This document shows positions 45,511 to 54,210 of a stretch of DNA of 64,000 nt, in pieces. The position numbers and the translations under genes are program-made. The notes beneath the pieces are model-generated. The model searched no databases, had not been told where the DNA came from, and saw nothing but the letters and a program-made list of their open reading frames with translations. The DNA is taken from NCBI RefSeq assembly GCF_018135625.1, contig NZ_CP073078.1:2946501-3010500 (forward strand). Direction: 5' to 3'. Positions within the stretch are counted from its first letter, which is position 1; each line of letters begins with the position of its first letter. This DNA is from Phenylobacterium montanum. GTDB taxonomy: Bacteria > Pseudomonadota > Alphaproteobacteria > Caulobacterales > Caulobacteraceae.

Positions 45511-45980
45511 GCCGCCGCTGCCGGCGGCTCGCAGGCGACGAGATCCGTGTGCGCGAAGCCCAGGGCGTAGTCGAGCATGGAGACCACCGTCGGGGTCACC
45601 CGGAAGATCGCCACGTCGGCCGGTGACGGCAGGGCGAAGGTCACCCCCTCCTGCGCCGGATAGCGCGCAAACAGCAGGGCGATGGCCTTGGCCCCTTCGG
45701 CCTCGTCCGTCACCCGGCGGGCATGCGCCGCCATCGACACGCCCTTGATCCGCATCACCTGGGCGGGATCGTCGTCTATGGCCAGGGACACCCGGTCGTC
45801 GTGCGCCAGGTTGGCCGCCTTCTGGCTGTCCTTGGCGCAGAGGAAATAGAGGGTGAGGCCATCGTTGGCGTAGCCCACGCTGGTGGTCTGCGGCCAGCCG
45901 TCCGGCCTCAGCGTGGCGATCCTCATGGTCCGGTGCTCGTCGAGCAGCGAAACGATCTTCTGGGTCATAGCCTGATCCAT
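45507..45980 (-). CDS. Pyridoxamine 5'-phosphate oxidase-like flavin-binding protein
   Basis: A 157-residue split-barrel protein. MRIATLRPDGWPQTTSVGYA, LTLYFLCAKDSQKAANLAHD and VSLAIDDDPAQVMRIKGVSM are the flavin-binding blocks of the family; the C-terminal half has FRVTPTVVSMLDYALGF. It probably binds FMN or F420-like cofactor or heme and may not be a true PNPOx, as the typical C-terminal domain is missing. The ATG at 45980 fits the family; an upstream frame to 46061 is rejected. It is coupled to the following membrane protein gene. Confidence 0.85.
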   Translation of the reverse strand: MDQAMTQKIVSLLDEHRTMRIATLRPDGWPQTTSVGYANDGLTLYFLCAKDSQKAANLAHDDRVSLAIDDDPAQVMRIKGVSMAAHARRVTDEAEGAKAIALLFARYPAQEGVTFALPSPADVAIFRVTPTVVSMLDYALGFAHTDLVACEPPAAAA

Positions 45981-46140
45981 CGGGCGCCTCCCGTGCGATG
46001 GCGTCGACCATGGGCGGCGTCGCGTTCCGGCGCCTTGATCCCGCTCAAGCGGTCTCAACAATCAAACCCGCGCCCGAGATCGCGGCCCTCCAGAAACGCC
46101 CAGGTGACAGACGCGGCCGCAACCGCTATCGCGGCGCCCC

Positions 46141-47742
46141 ATGAGCATCCACACCCCCGCCGCCGAGGCTGCGCGCCGGCGCACCTTCGCCATCATCTCG
46201 CACCCGGACGCGGGCAAGACCACCTTGACCGAAAACCTGCTCCTGACCGGCGGGGCGATCCGGGCCGCCGGCGCCGTGCGGGCGCGCGGCGAGCAGCGGC
46301 GCACGCGGTCGGACTGGATGAAGATCGAGCGCGAGCGCGGCATCTCGGTCTCGGCCAGCGTCATGACCTTCGACCACGCCGGGCTGATGTTCAATCTCCT
46401 GGACACGCCGGGCCACGAGGACTTTTCCGAAGACACCTACCGCACCCTGACCGCGGCCGACGCGGCGGTGATGGTGCTGGACGCGGCCAAGGGCATCGAG
46501 CCCCAGACCCTGAAGCTGTTCGAGGTCTGCCGCCTGCGCGACATCCCGATCATCACCTTCATCAACAAGATGGACCGCGAGGCCCTGGACCCGTTCGAGC
46601 TGATCGACGAGATCGCCTCCAAGCTGGCCTTGGACCCCGCGCCGCTCTACTGGCCGGCCGGCTCGGGCGGACGGTTCAAGGGGGTCCTGGACCTGCGCCG
46701 CCAGCAGTTCCTGCCCTATGCGCGCAAGTCCTCCACCGACGAAGAGGGCCATCCCGATCCGGTGGCGCTGAAGTCCAACGCCATTTCCACCCACCTCGAC
46801 CCCGACGAGCTGGGCGAGCTGGAGGAGGGCGCCATGCTGGTGCAGGAGGCGGCCAAGCCTTTCGACCCGCAGTCCTTCCTGGAAGGGCACATGACGCCGA
46901 TCTTCTTCGGCTCGGCCCTGCGCCATTTCGGGGTCAATCAACTGCTGGAGGGCCTGGGCGCCTACGCCCCGCCGCCCAAGGCGGTCAAGGCGACGCGGGC
47001 GGGCGACGAGACCCATGTCGCGCCGGGCGATGCGGAGGTCACCGGCTTCGTGTTCAAGGTCCAGGCCAACATGGACCCCAACCACCGCGACCGGATCGCC
47101 TTCCTTCGCCTGTGCTCGGGCGAGTTCAAACGCGGCATGAAGCTCAAGGTGCAGAACACCGGCCGCCAGCTGTCGGTCAATTCGCCGATCATGTTCTTCG
47201 CCTCGGACCGCGAGCTGGCCGAGGAGGCCTATGCTGGCGACGTGATCGGCATTCCCAACCACGGGGTCTTGCGCGTCGGCGACAGCCTGTCGGAGACCGG
47301 CGCCCTGCGCTTCGCCGGCCTGCCGAACTTCGCCCCCGAAATCCTGCGCCGGGTGCGGGTCAAGGACCCCTTGAAGGCCAAGCACCTGAAGAAGGCCCTG
47401 GAGGGCCTGGCCGAGGAGGGCGTGACCCAGCTGTTCCGCCCGATCATCGGCTCGGACTTTATCGTCGGGGCGGTGGGCCAACTGCAGTTCGAGGTCATGG
47501 CCGACCGGCTGTCGGGCGAATACGATCTGGACGTGATCTTCGAGGCCGCGCCCTACGCGGAGGCCCGCTGGCTGTCGGGGTCCGACGCCGATATCGAGGA
47601 CTTCGGCTCCAAGCACCGCACCGCCATGGCCGAGGACATCGACGGCCAGGCCGTGTTCCTGGCCAAGTCGGCCTGGGAAATCGGCTATGTCTCGGAGCGG
47701 TTCCCCAAGCTGAGTTTCGAGCGCACCAAGGAGCGGGGGTGA
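46141..47742 (+). CDS. prfC: Peptide chain release factor 3
   Basis: A 533-residue translational GTPase that recycles RF1/RF2 after termination. The G1 motif is ISHPDAGKTTLTENLL, switch I is RSDWMKIERERGISVSASV, G3 is LLDTPGHEDFSEDTYRTL and G4 is FINKMDREALDP. The later FGSALRHFGVNQLLEGL and VVGQLQFEV-like region (GAVGQLQFEVMADRL) distinguish RF3 from EF-G. It begins 160 bases after the divergent flavin-type gene and overlaps the methyltransferase gene by four bases (GTGA). Confidence 0.96.
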   Translation: MSIHTPAAEAARRRTFAIISHPDAGKTTLTENLLLTGGAIRAAGAVRARGEQRRTRSDWMKIERERGISVSASVMTFDHAGLMFNLLDTPGHEDFSEDTYRTLTAADAAVMVLDAAKGIEPQTLKLFEVCRLRDIPIITFINKMDREALDPFELIDEIASKLALDPAPLYWPAGSGGRFKGVLDLRRQQFLPYARKSSTDEEGHPDPVALKSNAISTHLDPDELGELEEGAMLVQEAAKPFDPQSFLEGHMTPIFFGSALRHFGVNQLLEGLGAYAPPPKAVKATRAGDETHVAPGDAEVTGFVFKVQANMDPNHRDRIAFLRLCSGEFKRGMKLKVQNTGRQLSVNSPIMFFASDRELAEEAYAGDVIGIPNHGVLRVGDSLSETGALRFAGLPNFAPEILRRVRVKDPLKAKHLKKALEGLAEEGVTQLFRPIIGSDFIVGAVGQLQFEVMADRLSGEYDLDVIFEAAPYAEARWLSGSDADIEDFGSKHRTAMAEDIDGQAVFLAKSAWEIGYVSERFPKLSFERTKERG

Positions 47743-48647
47743 AGGTGGAGGCCGTCTATGGCGACCCGCCGCTCGAACTGGCCGACTACGGCGCCGACGC
47801 CGTGCGGCTCTCGCCGCTGCACCCCGGCCGAGGCCCCATCGAAGACCTGGCCACCGCCAGCCTTACCCGGGCCGTCGTCCTCGCGCCGCCCGGCGTGCTG
47901 GAGCGGCGCTACGTCCTGGCCCACGCCTTGCGCGCGTTGCAGGACGGCGGCGAATTGGTCGCCCTGGCCCCCAAGGACCGCGGCGGCTCGCGCCTGAAGA
48001 AGGAGCTGGAAGGCTTCGGCTGTGCGGTGATCGAAACGGCCAAGCGGCATCACCGCATCTGCCAGGTCCGGCGCCCGCCCACGCCGACCGGCCTCGACGC
48101 CGCCATCGCCGAGGGCGGGCGGCAGATCGCCAAGCAGCTCGGCCTGTGGTCGCAGCCCGGGGTGTTCAGCTGGGACCGGGTCGATCCGGGCACGGCCCTG
48201 CTGTTGAGCCATGCCGGGAGCCTGTCAGGCCGCGGGGCCGACTTCGGCTGCGGCGTGGGGGTGCTGGCGCTGAAGGTCTTGGCCTCGCCGGCGGTGACCG
48301 GCCTGGCCCTGATCGATATCGACGCCCGCGCGATCGCCGCGGCCCGGCGCAACGTCGATGATCCGCGCGTGACCTTTCTGCAGCACGACCTCAGGACCCC
48401 GCCGCCGGGCCTGGCCGACCTCGACTTCGTGGTCATGAACCCGCCCTTCCACATGGCCGGGGCGGAGGACCGCAGCCTCGGCCAGACCTTCATCCGCCGC
48501 GCCGCCGCAGCCCTCAGGCGCGGCGGGGTCTGCCGCCTGGTGGCCAATATCGGCATGCCCTACGAGGCGGTGCTGGCCGAGTGCTTCAGCGCGGTCACGC
48601 CCCTCGGCCAGGGCGCGGGCTACAAGCTGTTCGAGGCCAGAAAGTGA
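47739..48647 (+). CDS. RsmC/RlmG-like class I methyltransferase
   Basis: A 302-residue protein with the RsmC layout: an N-terminal degenerate domain (YGDPPLELADYGADAV to APKDRGGSRLKKELEGFG) and a C-terminal SAM-binding domain with ADFGCGVGVLALKVL, ALIDIDARAIAAARRNV and the NPPF motif of N2-guanine methylases (VVMNPPFHMAGAEDRSLGQ). It probably modifies guanine in 16S or 23S rRNA. GTG start overlaps prfC stop, and its stop overlaps a possible GTG of the next gene, so the three form one translation-linked operon. Confidence 0.9.
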   Translation: MKVEAVYGDPPLELADYGADAVRLSPLHPGRGPIEDLATASLTRAVVLAPPGVLERRYVLAHALRALQDGGELVALAPKDRGGSRLKKELEGFGCAVIETAKRHHRICQVRRPPTPTGLDAAIAEGGRQIAKQLGLWSQPGVFSWDRVDPGTALLLSHAGSLSGRGADFGCGVGVLALKVLASPAVTGLALIDIDARAIAAARRNVDDPRVTFLQHDLRTPPPGLADLDFVVMNPPFHMAGAEDRSLGQTFIRRAAAALRRGGVCRLVANIGMPYEAVLAECFSAVTPLGQGAGYKLFEARK

Positions 48648-48661
48648 GCAAGGCGCCCACC

Positions 48662-49378
48662 ATGCGCCTCGACCGGTTGCTGGCCAATCTCGGCTATGGC
48701 TCGCGGCGCGAGGTGCAGAGCCGCATCGACGCCGGTGAGGTGGTGCTGGACGGCGCCGCGCTGGGCGACGGGGGCCAGAGGCTGGCGATCACGCCGGACC
48801 TGCCGGAGCGGATGACCGTGGCCGGCCGGCCGCTCGACCCGCCGCCGCCCTTCACCCTGGTCATGCACAAGCCCCTCGGCGTGGTCTGCTCGCACAAGGA
48901 GGCCGGGCGCAACGTCTATGAATTGCTGCCGGAGCGCTGGCGTCGGCGCAACCCGGCGATCTCGACCATCGGCCGGCTGGATGCGGACACCTCGGGCCTT
49001 CTGCTGCTGACCGACGACGGCGGCTTCCTGCACCGGGTGATCTCGCCCAAGGCGCACATCGAGAAGCGCTACCGGGTCCAGCTGGACCGTCCCTTGCGGG
49101 GACATGAGGCCGACGTGTTCGCCGGCGGGACGATGATGCTGGAGGGTGAGACCACGCCCTTGCGGCCCGCTGTGCTGGAGATTCTGGGACCGAGGGAGGC
49201 CTGGCTCACCATCACCGAGGGCCGCTACCATCAGGTTCGGCGCATGTTCGCCGCGTTGGACAATCATGTCGTCGCCCTGCACCGCGACAGAATCGGCGCG
49301 CTCGGCCTGCCGCAAAGTCTTGCGCCTGGCCAGTTCCGGCCGCTGAACGAAACCGAGCGCGCCGCGTTGTTCGCCTGA
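48662..49378 (+). CDS. RsuA/RluB/E/F-family pseudouridine synthase
   Basis: A 238-residue rRNA pseudouridine synthase. The N-terminal S4 domain is MRLDRLLANLGYGSRREV. The catalytic Asp is in TIGRLDADTSGLLLLT, followed by ISPKAHIEKRYRVQLDRP and TEGRYHQVRRMFAAL. It is of the small-subunit RsuA type by size and S4 domain; the exact site cannot be told. The ATG at 48662 places the S4 domain at the N-terminus; a GTG at 48644 overlapping the previous stop would add six residues. Confidence 0.93.
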   Translation: MRLDRLLANLGYGSRREVQSRIDAGEVVLDGAALGDGGQRLAITPDLPERMTVAGRPLDPPPPFTLVMHKPLGVVCSHKEAGRNVYELLPERWRRRNPAISTIGRLDADTSGLLLLTDDGGFLHRVISPKAHIEKRYRVQLDRPLRGHEADVFAGGTMMLEGETTPLRPAVLEILGPREAWLTITEGRYHQVRRMFAALDNHVVALHRDRIGALGLPQSLAPGQFRPLNETERAALFA

Positions 49379-49437
49379 CCGCGGCCTATCCCCGCGCGAT
49401 TCACAGCAAATCGGCGCCGGGCGCGTCATTTTGGGCG

Positions 49438-49452
49438 TTAACCACTTGTTAA
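49438..49452 (+). promoter_or_regulatory. CtrA box upstream of the TPR-like gene
   Basis: Perfect TTAA-N7-TTAA (with TTAACC at its left half), 88-102 bases upstream of the ATG at 49540. A GATTC (CcrM site) lies about 40 bases further upstream. Together these suggest cell-cycle control. Confidence 0.75.
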
Positions 49453-49539
49453 GTACGGCGGCTCCGGGTTTGCTCATGGATGACCGAACCCGGGTGATCT
49501 GTTCCGGGGTGGCACGTTTTCCCTCGAGGGGCGTCATCC

Positions 49540-50889
49540 ATGTTTGAGTTCGGCCGCGAGTTGAAGCGCCTCTTCCGGTCCGACGGCCCCGTCGATGGCA
49601 TGACCGGCGGCGACGGATCTCTGCTGGAGCTTCTGGACCTGACCATGCTGCGGGCCGAGGCCCGTTCGGCGGTGGTCGCCGCGGGCCGCATCAGCGCCAA
49701 GGACCCGGCCCTGCGCACCCTCGAAGCCGCCGGGGTCTGGCGCGAGCTGGCGCGCCGCACTGGTGATCCCGCCGCCCTGCGCAAGGCCGCCTCCCTGGCA
49801 GAGAAGGCCGCCGAAAGCTTCGGCCAGATGGAGCGGCCGCGCCATTGGGCCCTGGCGCGCTGCGAACAGGGCCGCTGCGCTCTGATCGGCGCCGAGCTGT
49901 TCGGCGACGACGGACTGAACGCCGCCGCCGACTTCGCCTTCACCGAGGCCCGCATCGCCGCAGGCGGCGGCATGGGCGCGGCCCTGGCCGACCTGGGCCG
50001 GCTGGTGATCGAGGCCCGCGGCTTGATGGGGGCCGGCGACGCCGAGGCCGTGCTGGGCCTGGCCTATCGCTTCGAGGGTCCGCTCAGCGCCCTGCGCGCC
50101 CATGGCCGCCGCCATGCCGAGACCCGCCTGGCCCTGGCCGAGGCCCGCCGCTGCCGCGCCGACCTCCTGGCCGCCGCCGGCCTGCGGCTGAAGGAGCCAA
50201 GCCTGTTGCGCCAAGCCCTGGCCGGGCTGAACTACGACCTCGACACCCTGGACCCGGCTTACGAGCCGCTGAGCTGGGCGCGCGCGGCCATGCTGCGCGG
50301 CGGCGCCCGCGCGGGCCTGGCCGAGATGGAGGGCGACATCACCGAGATCGCCGCCGCCATCGCCGACCTGGCCGAGGCGCTGGACCACATCTCCTCGGAC
50401 CACAGCCCGCTGGACTGGGCGCACGGCCAGCAGACCCTGGCCACGGCTCTGGAGATCCTGGGCGAGGCGGCCGACAGCGACCGCGCCTTCGATCAGGCCG
50501 TCGGCTGCTACGACCGCGCCCTGATGGTGCTGGGCGATCAGTCTTCCCTGCTGGAGCGGGCCAACGCCGTCTATCATCGGGCGGTTTGCCTGGCGCGGCG
50601 GGCCGAGATCGCCTGCGACGTCCAGGGCCTGGACGAGGCCGAGGCGGCGCTGCGCCATGAGCTGGCCTCATCGAACGCCGTGCGCGATCCGGTGGGCTGG
50701 GCGGTGCGGCAACTGAACTTCGCCCGGCTCTACCAGGCCCGGGTCGGGGTCACCGGCCGCGACCGTGGCGAACGCGCCGCCAGCGCCCTGGCCCTGACTG
50801 CGGCCCTGGACGTGTTCGGCGAGCATGGCCTGAGAAGCCTGGCCGACACCACCCAACGCCGGCTGGAGCAGCTGCAGACGCAGCACTGA
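49540..50889 (+). CDS. TPR-like helical repeat protein under a CtrA box
   Basis: A 449-residue, Ala/Leu/Arg-rich, all-helical cytoplasmic protein. Repeats such as GVWRELARRTGDPAALRKAA, WALARCEQGRCALIGAELFG and ALEILGEAADSDRAFDQAVG with a later CYDRALMVLG resemble tetratricopeptide helices, so it probably binds another protein. It has no signal peptide or enzyme motif. The N-terminus MFEFGRELKRLFRSDG is amphipathic and could target a membrane. The family is not one I can name. It is monocistronic and convergent with the DUF2336 gene, six bases away. The CtrA box suggests a role in the cell cycle, polarity or flagellum. Confidence 0.75.
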   Translation: MFEFGRELKRLFRSDGPVDGMTGGDGSLLELLDLTMLRAEARSAVVAAGRISAKDPALRTLEAAGVWRELARRTGDPAALRKAASLAEKAAESFGQMERPRHWALARCEQGRCALIGAELFGDDGLNAAADFAFTEARIAAGGGMGAALADLGRLVIEARGLMGAGDAEAVLGLAYRFEGPLSALRAHGRRHAETRLALAEARRCRADLLAAAGLRLKEPSLLRQALAGLNYDLDTLDPAYEPLSWARAAMLRGGARAGLAEMEGDITEIAAAIADLAEALDHISSDHSPLDWAHGQQTLATALEILGEAADSDRAFDQAVGCYDRALMVLGDQSSLLERANAVYHRAVCLARRAEIACDVQGLDEAEAALRHELASSNAVRDPVGWAVRQLNFARLYQARVGVTGRDRGERAASALALTAALDVFGEHGLRSLADTTQRRLEQLQTQH

Positions 50890-50895
50890 TCGGTT

Positions 50896-51990
50896 TCAGG
50901 CCGCCAGGTCGCCGCTGTTGCGGCGCATGCGCCAGAACCGCAAGGTCCGGTTGGCGGCCTCGCGCGGCAGGTCGGTATAGAGCTGGCCGTATTCGCGCGC
51001 CCGGCCCATGGCGTCGGCCTCGGGGCCGAGCACCAGGACGGCGAAGGTCAGGAACAGAGGGCGGTCGAAATTGGCCGCCTTGCAGACGATGGCCAGGGCG
51101 TCCAGCTCCCGCCGGTCCAGGATGCGCCGGGCGGTGTGGAAGTCGATATCCGCCTGCTCGGCCAGGGCCACCAGGAACTTGGTGGTCTCGCCGTTGCGCA
51201 GGAAGGCCGCCAGGGTCTGGGGCGCGATGCCGCCGCCGGCGATCATGGCCTTGACCGACTTCTCGGCCGCAGCGAAGTCCGGCGGCAGGGCGCCGTCGCG
51301 GGTGGCGACGTTCTTGCGGCCGGCCTCCAGGGCGGCGTTCAGCTCGGCCGGGTCCATCTCGGCGTTGCGGCGCATGATCTCGTCGCGCAGCTTGGCCTCG
51401 ACCACGAAATACATCTCGTTGAGCAGGTCCGCCGGCAGGGCCTGGCGCTGAACCACCGCCTCGTGCAGCCCGGGATTGGCGCTGGCCCGGTCGACCGCGG
51501 TCTCGTGGGCCGAGCGTGACAGCACCGCGCCCTCGTTGCGCAGCAGGGCGTCCAGGGTGCGGTCGTCGCCGCGCTCGACGATCACGTCGGATACCGCCTC
51601 GGGCACGTGGCTGCGGCGCGACAGGGCGGTCAGGTGCCCCTGGCCCTGGGTCTTGGCCACCAGGATCAGGTCGGAATCGGTCAGCACTGACGAGCGGGCC
51701 AGCACCGGCTCGGCCACGGCGATCTCGTCCTGCGCCAGGGTGCGCATCAGGCCGCGGGGGGCGTGCTCGTGGTCGGCCATGCGGCCGGCCAGTTCGGCGC
51801 GGACCTCGGCCTCCATCTCGCCGGTGAGCTGGGTCATCACCTGGTCGAACAGGGCCATCTGGCTGGGCTGGGCCGGGTCGGCGCCGACGAAGAACATGTC
51901 GGTGACCTCGCGCAGCAGCTCGCGGCGCCGTTCGCTGGACGGCTCCTGCGCCAGTTCGATCAGATCGTGCAGTTTCGAGCGCGCGTTCAT
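50896..51990 (-). CDS. DUF2336 family protein
   Basis: A 364-residue protein that fits the alphaproteobacterial DUF2336 family: helical repeats with LHDLIELAQEPSSERRRELL, LREVTDMFFVGADP, FDQVMTQLTGEMEAEVRAEL and LAQDEIAVAEPVLARSSVLT, and the LTALSRRSHVPEAVSDVIVE block. Such proteins lie near cell-cycle or motility genes but their function is unknown. The ATG at 51990 is preferred over a TTG at 51996. It follows the proline-rich gene by two bases, so the two are cotranscribed. Confidence 0.85.
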   Translation of the reverse strand: MNARSKLHDLIELAQEPSSERRRELLREVTDMFFVGADPAQPSQMALFDQVMTQLTGEMEAEVRAELAGRMADHEHAPRGLMRTLAQDEIAVAEPVLARSSVLTDSDLILVAKTQGQGHLTALSRRSHVPEAVSDVIVERGDDRTLDALLRNEGAVLSRSAHETAVDRASANPGLHEAVVQRQALPADLLNEMYFVVEAKLRDEIMRRNAEMDPAELNAALEAGRKNVATRDGALPPDFAAAEKSVKAMIAGGGIAPQTLAAFLRNGETTKFLVALAEQADIDFHTARRILDRRELDALAIVCKAANFDRPLFLTFAVLVLGPEADAMGRAREYGQLYTDLPREAANRTLRFWRMRRNSGDLAA

Positions 51991-51992
51991 GG

Positions 51993-52637
51993 TCAATTGC
52001 TCGGCGGCGCGTCGCCCTCGGCCATATCGGCGGCCATCTGGGCGCGTTGGACATTGGCGGCGGAAGAGGCGCTTTGCCCCGGGATCAGGTGGGGCGGCGG
52101 CGGAGGCGGCGGCCCAGCCAGGTCGTTGCTCGAGCCGTCGGCGAAGAACTGGTTGGGCAGCGGGATCGGGTCCGGCTTGAGGCCGAACTCGCGCTGCACG
52201 GAGTAGAAATGCGCCGGCATCGCACTGTTTGCGGCGACCGCCGCCGGCGTGGGCTGCACAGGCGCCGCCGGCTGGGCGGGGGGCGGCGCAGGCTTGGCGA
52301 CGGGCGCAGGCCTCGGATGGAGCGCCGCCGAGGCGGTCCGCACCGGCGCCGGCTTTTGCGGCGCGTAAGCCGACGGGCTTTCAGCGGGGCGCAGGCCGAG
52401 CGCGGGCGGCGGCGCGTAGATGCTGGACGGCAGGGGGCGAGGCTCGGCCGCGGGGCGCGCCGCGACGGGCGCCTTGCCAGGCCAGGTCAGATAAGTGGTC
52501 GGCGCCGGCGCCTGGTCGGCGCCAGATTCGGGGCGCATCGAGGGGCCGTAGCGGTCCTGGCCGGCCAGCGCTCCGCCAGCCGCGCTCAGCGCCAGAACGG
52601 GCGCGACGAGCAGGGCGATGACGGGGCGAACGGGCAT
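51993..52637 (-). CDS. Proline-rich exported protein
   Basis: A 214-residue protein with a signal peptide (VIALLVAPVLALSAAGGALAG). The mature part is rich in Pro and Ala (PAPVAKPAPPPAQPAAPVQP) and has a short conserved-looking segment PAHFYSVQREFGLKPDPIPL with an adjacent NQFFADG. Low-complexity proline stretches suggest a periplasm-spanning or cell-wall-associated linker. No domain can be named. It is cotranscribed with the DUF2336 gene. An imperfect CtrA-like site (TTAA-N7-CTAA) lies just upstream at 52684-52698. Confidence 0.75.
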   Translation of the reverse strand: MPVRPVIALLVAPVLALSAAGGALAGQDRYGPSMRPESGADQAPAPTTYLTWPGKAPVAARPAAEPRPLPSSIYAPPPALGLRPAESPSAYAPQKPAPVRTASAALHPRPAPVAKPAPPPAQPAAPVQPTPAAVAANSAMPAHFYSVQREFGLKPDPIPLPNQFFADGSSNDLAGPPPPPPPHLIPGQSASSAANVQRAQMAADMAEGDAPPSN

Positions 52638-52694
52638 GCGGGGTCCAGGGATACCGGGTTCCTAACCCTCTACCGGTCGCGGCTTAACCTTGGC

Positions 52695-53462
52695 CTAACG
52701 TCCGCGCCATTGGCGCAAGATCACGCGCTCCGCGGACTGCAGGGCGGCGTAGAGCACGACCCCCATCAGAGCCAGCACGAGCAGGGCGCCGAACATCTTG
52801 GCCGTCTCCAGCCGGTGTTCGGCCTCCAGAATCCGCCAGGCCAGGCCCTGAGCGCCCCCGGTGCCGGCCACGAACTCGGCCACCACTGCGCCGACCAGGG
52901 CTAGGCCGGCTGCGACCTTGTGTCCCTCCAGGAGGAAGGGCACGGCCGAGGGCAGGCGCAGGCGCACGAGCTTCTGCAAGCGGCTCGCGCCATAGAGGTC
53001 GAACAACCGTTCCAGGTCGGGATCGACGGCCTTCAGCCCGGTGACGGCGCCGGAGAAGATCGGGAAGAAGGCGACGATCAAGGCCAGGGTGACTACCGCC
53101 CGCTCGGGGTGTTCGAGGCCGGCCCAGATCACCACCAGGGGCGCGATGGCCACGATCGGCGTCACCTGCAGGGTGGTGGCCAGGGGCTGCACCGCCCGCT
53201 CGATCAGCGGATTGAGCGCGACCACGAGGGCGAGGCCGCAGGCGATCAGGCTGGCGAAGGCCAGGGCCGTCAGGGCCATGGCCAGGGTGTTCCAGGCGGC
53301 CGACAGCAGCAGCGGCAGGTTCTGGGCCGTGGCCGAACCGATCTCGGACGGCGGCGGCAGCCGATAGCTGGGAACGCCGAGGCTGCGGCAGGCGATCTCC
53401 CAGACGCCAAGCAGCACCGCGATCAGCGCCAGAGGCGCCAGGATGTCGAGCGCGCGCCTCAT
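52695..53462 (-). CDS. ABC transporter permease (SsuC/TauC/ThiX type)
   Basis: A 255-residue membrane protein with six hydrophobic helices. The inner-membrane importer signature is the FDLYGASRLQKLVRLRLPSA region, the EAA-type loop that contacts the ATPase, followed by VPFLLEGHKVAAGLALVGAV. The ATG at 53462 overlaps the ATPase stop (ATGA); a longer frame to 53687 is read-through. It is the third gene of a binding protein-ATPase-permease operon. Confidence 0.92.
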   Translation of the reverse strand: MRRALDILAPLALIAVLLGVWEIACRSLGVPSYRLPPPSEIGSATAQNLPLLLSAAWNTLAMALTALAFASLIACGLALVVALNPLIERAVQPLATTLQVTPIVAIAPLVVIWAGLEHPERAVVTLALIVAFFPIFSGAVTGLKAVDPDLERLFDLYGASRLQKLVRLRLPSAVPFLLEGHKVAAGLALVGAVVAEFVAGTGGAQGLAWRILEAEHRLETAKMFGALLVLALMGVVLYAALQSAERVILRQWRGR

Positions 53463-54208
53463 GATCGGGCCATCGCCTGATGCAGCAAGCCCGAAACCTC
53501 CTCCGCCGCCTCGCGGAAGGCGGGCGCGGTGCGGAAGTGATCGGGCCTGGGCAGCGACGCCTCGATCCGCCGCTCGCCGGCCGAGCGGCCGGGGCCGGAG
53601 GTCATGACGATGATGCGCGAGGCCATGAACACCGCCTCCTCGACATTGTGGGTGACGAAGACGATCGCCGGCCGGGTCGCGTCCCACAGCCGGTGCACAT
53701 CCTCGGCCAGGGCGCGGCGGGTGATCTCGTCCAGGGCCGCGAAGGGCTCGTCGAGCAGCAGGAGCCGCGGGCTGGTCACCAGCGCCCGGGCGAGCGAGAC
53801 CCGCATGGCCATGCCGCCGGAGAGCTGCGCCGGCTTGGCTGCTTCCGCGCCCTTCAGCCCCACCCGCGCCAGGGCCTCGGCGGCGCGGGACCGGGCCTCG
53901 GCCTTGCCCTCGCCGGCCAGGGTCAGGGGCAGGGCGACGTTGGAAAGGGCGCTGGCCCAGGGCATCAGGGTCGGGGCCTGGAACACCACCGCCGTCTCGC
54001 CGCGGCCCGAGGCGCGCACCGCCTCCCCGCGGGTCGGGGCTTCCAGCCCGGCCAGAAGCCGCAGGGCGGTGGACTTGCCGCAGCCTGACGGGCCGACCAG
54101 GGCCACGATCTCGCCCGGCGCCAGCTCCAGGTCGAACGGCCCCAGCGCCGGGCCGCGGGCATAGTCGACCTCGACGGCGCGAAGCGCGGCTATGGGAGCT
54201 TCGGGCAC
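53459..54208 (-). CDS. ABC transporter ATP-binding protein (SsuB/TauB/ThiZ type)
   Basis: A 249-residue importer ATPase. Walker A is LVGPSGCGKSTALRLL, the Q loop follows in ETAVVFQAPTLMPWASAL, the signature is QLSGGMAMRVSLARAL, Walker B is LLLLDEPFAALDE and the switch His is in VFVTHNVEEAVFMA. This matches ATPases of nitrate, sulfonate and thiamine-precursor importers. It is located between the substrate-binding protein and the permease. Confidence 0.94.
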   Translation of the reverse strand: MPEAPIAALRAVEVDYARGPALGPFDLELAPGEIVALVGPSGCGKSTALRLLAGLEAPTRGEAVRASGRGETAVVFQAPTLMPWASALSNVALPLTLAGEGKAEARSRAAEALARVGLKGAEAAKPAQLSGGMAMRVSLARALVTSPRLLLLDEPFAALDEITRRALAEDVHRLWDATRPAIVFVTHNVEEAVFMASRIIVMTSGPGRSAGERRIEASLPRPDHFRTAPAFREAAEEVSGLLHQAMARS

Positions 54209-54210
54209 CC

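Noticed and set aside
52684-52699. CtrA box upstream of the proline-rich gene
   Set aside because: TTAA-N7-CTAA is one base off the core in the right half and direction is uncertain; kept only as a remark.
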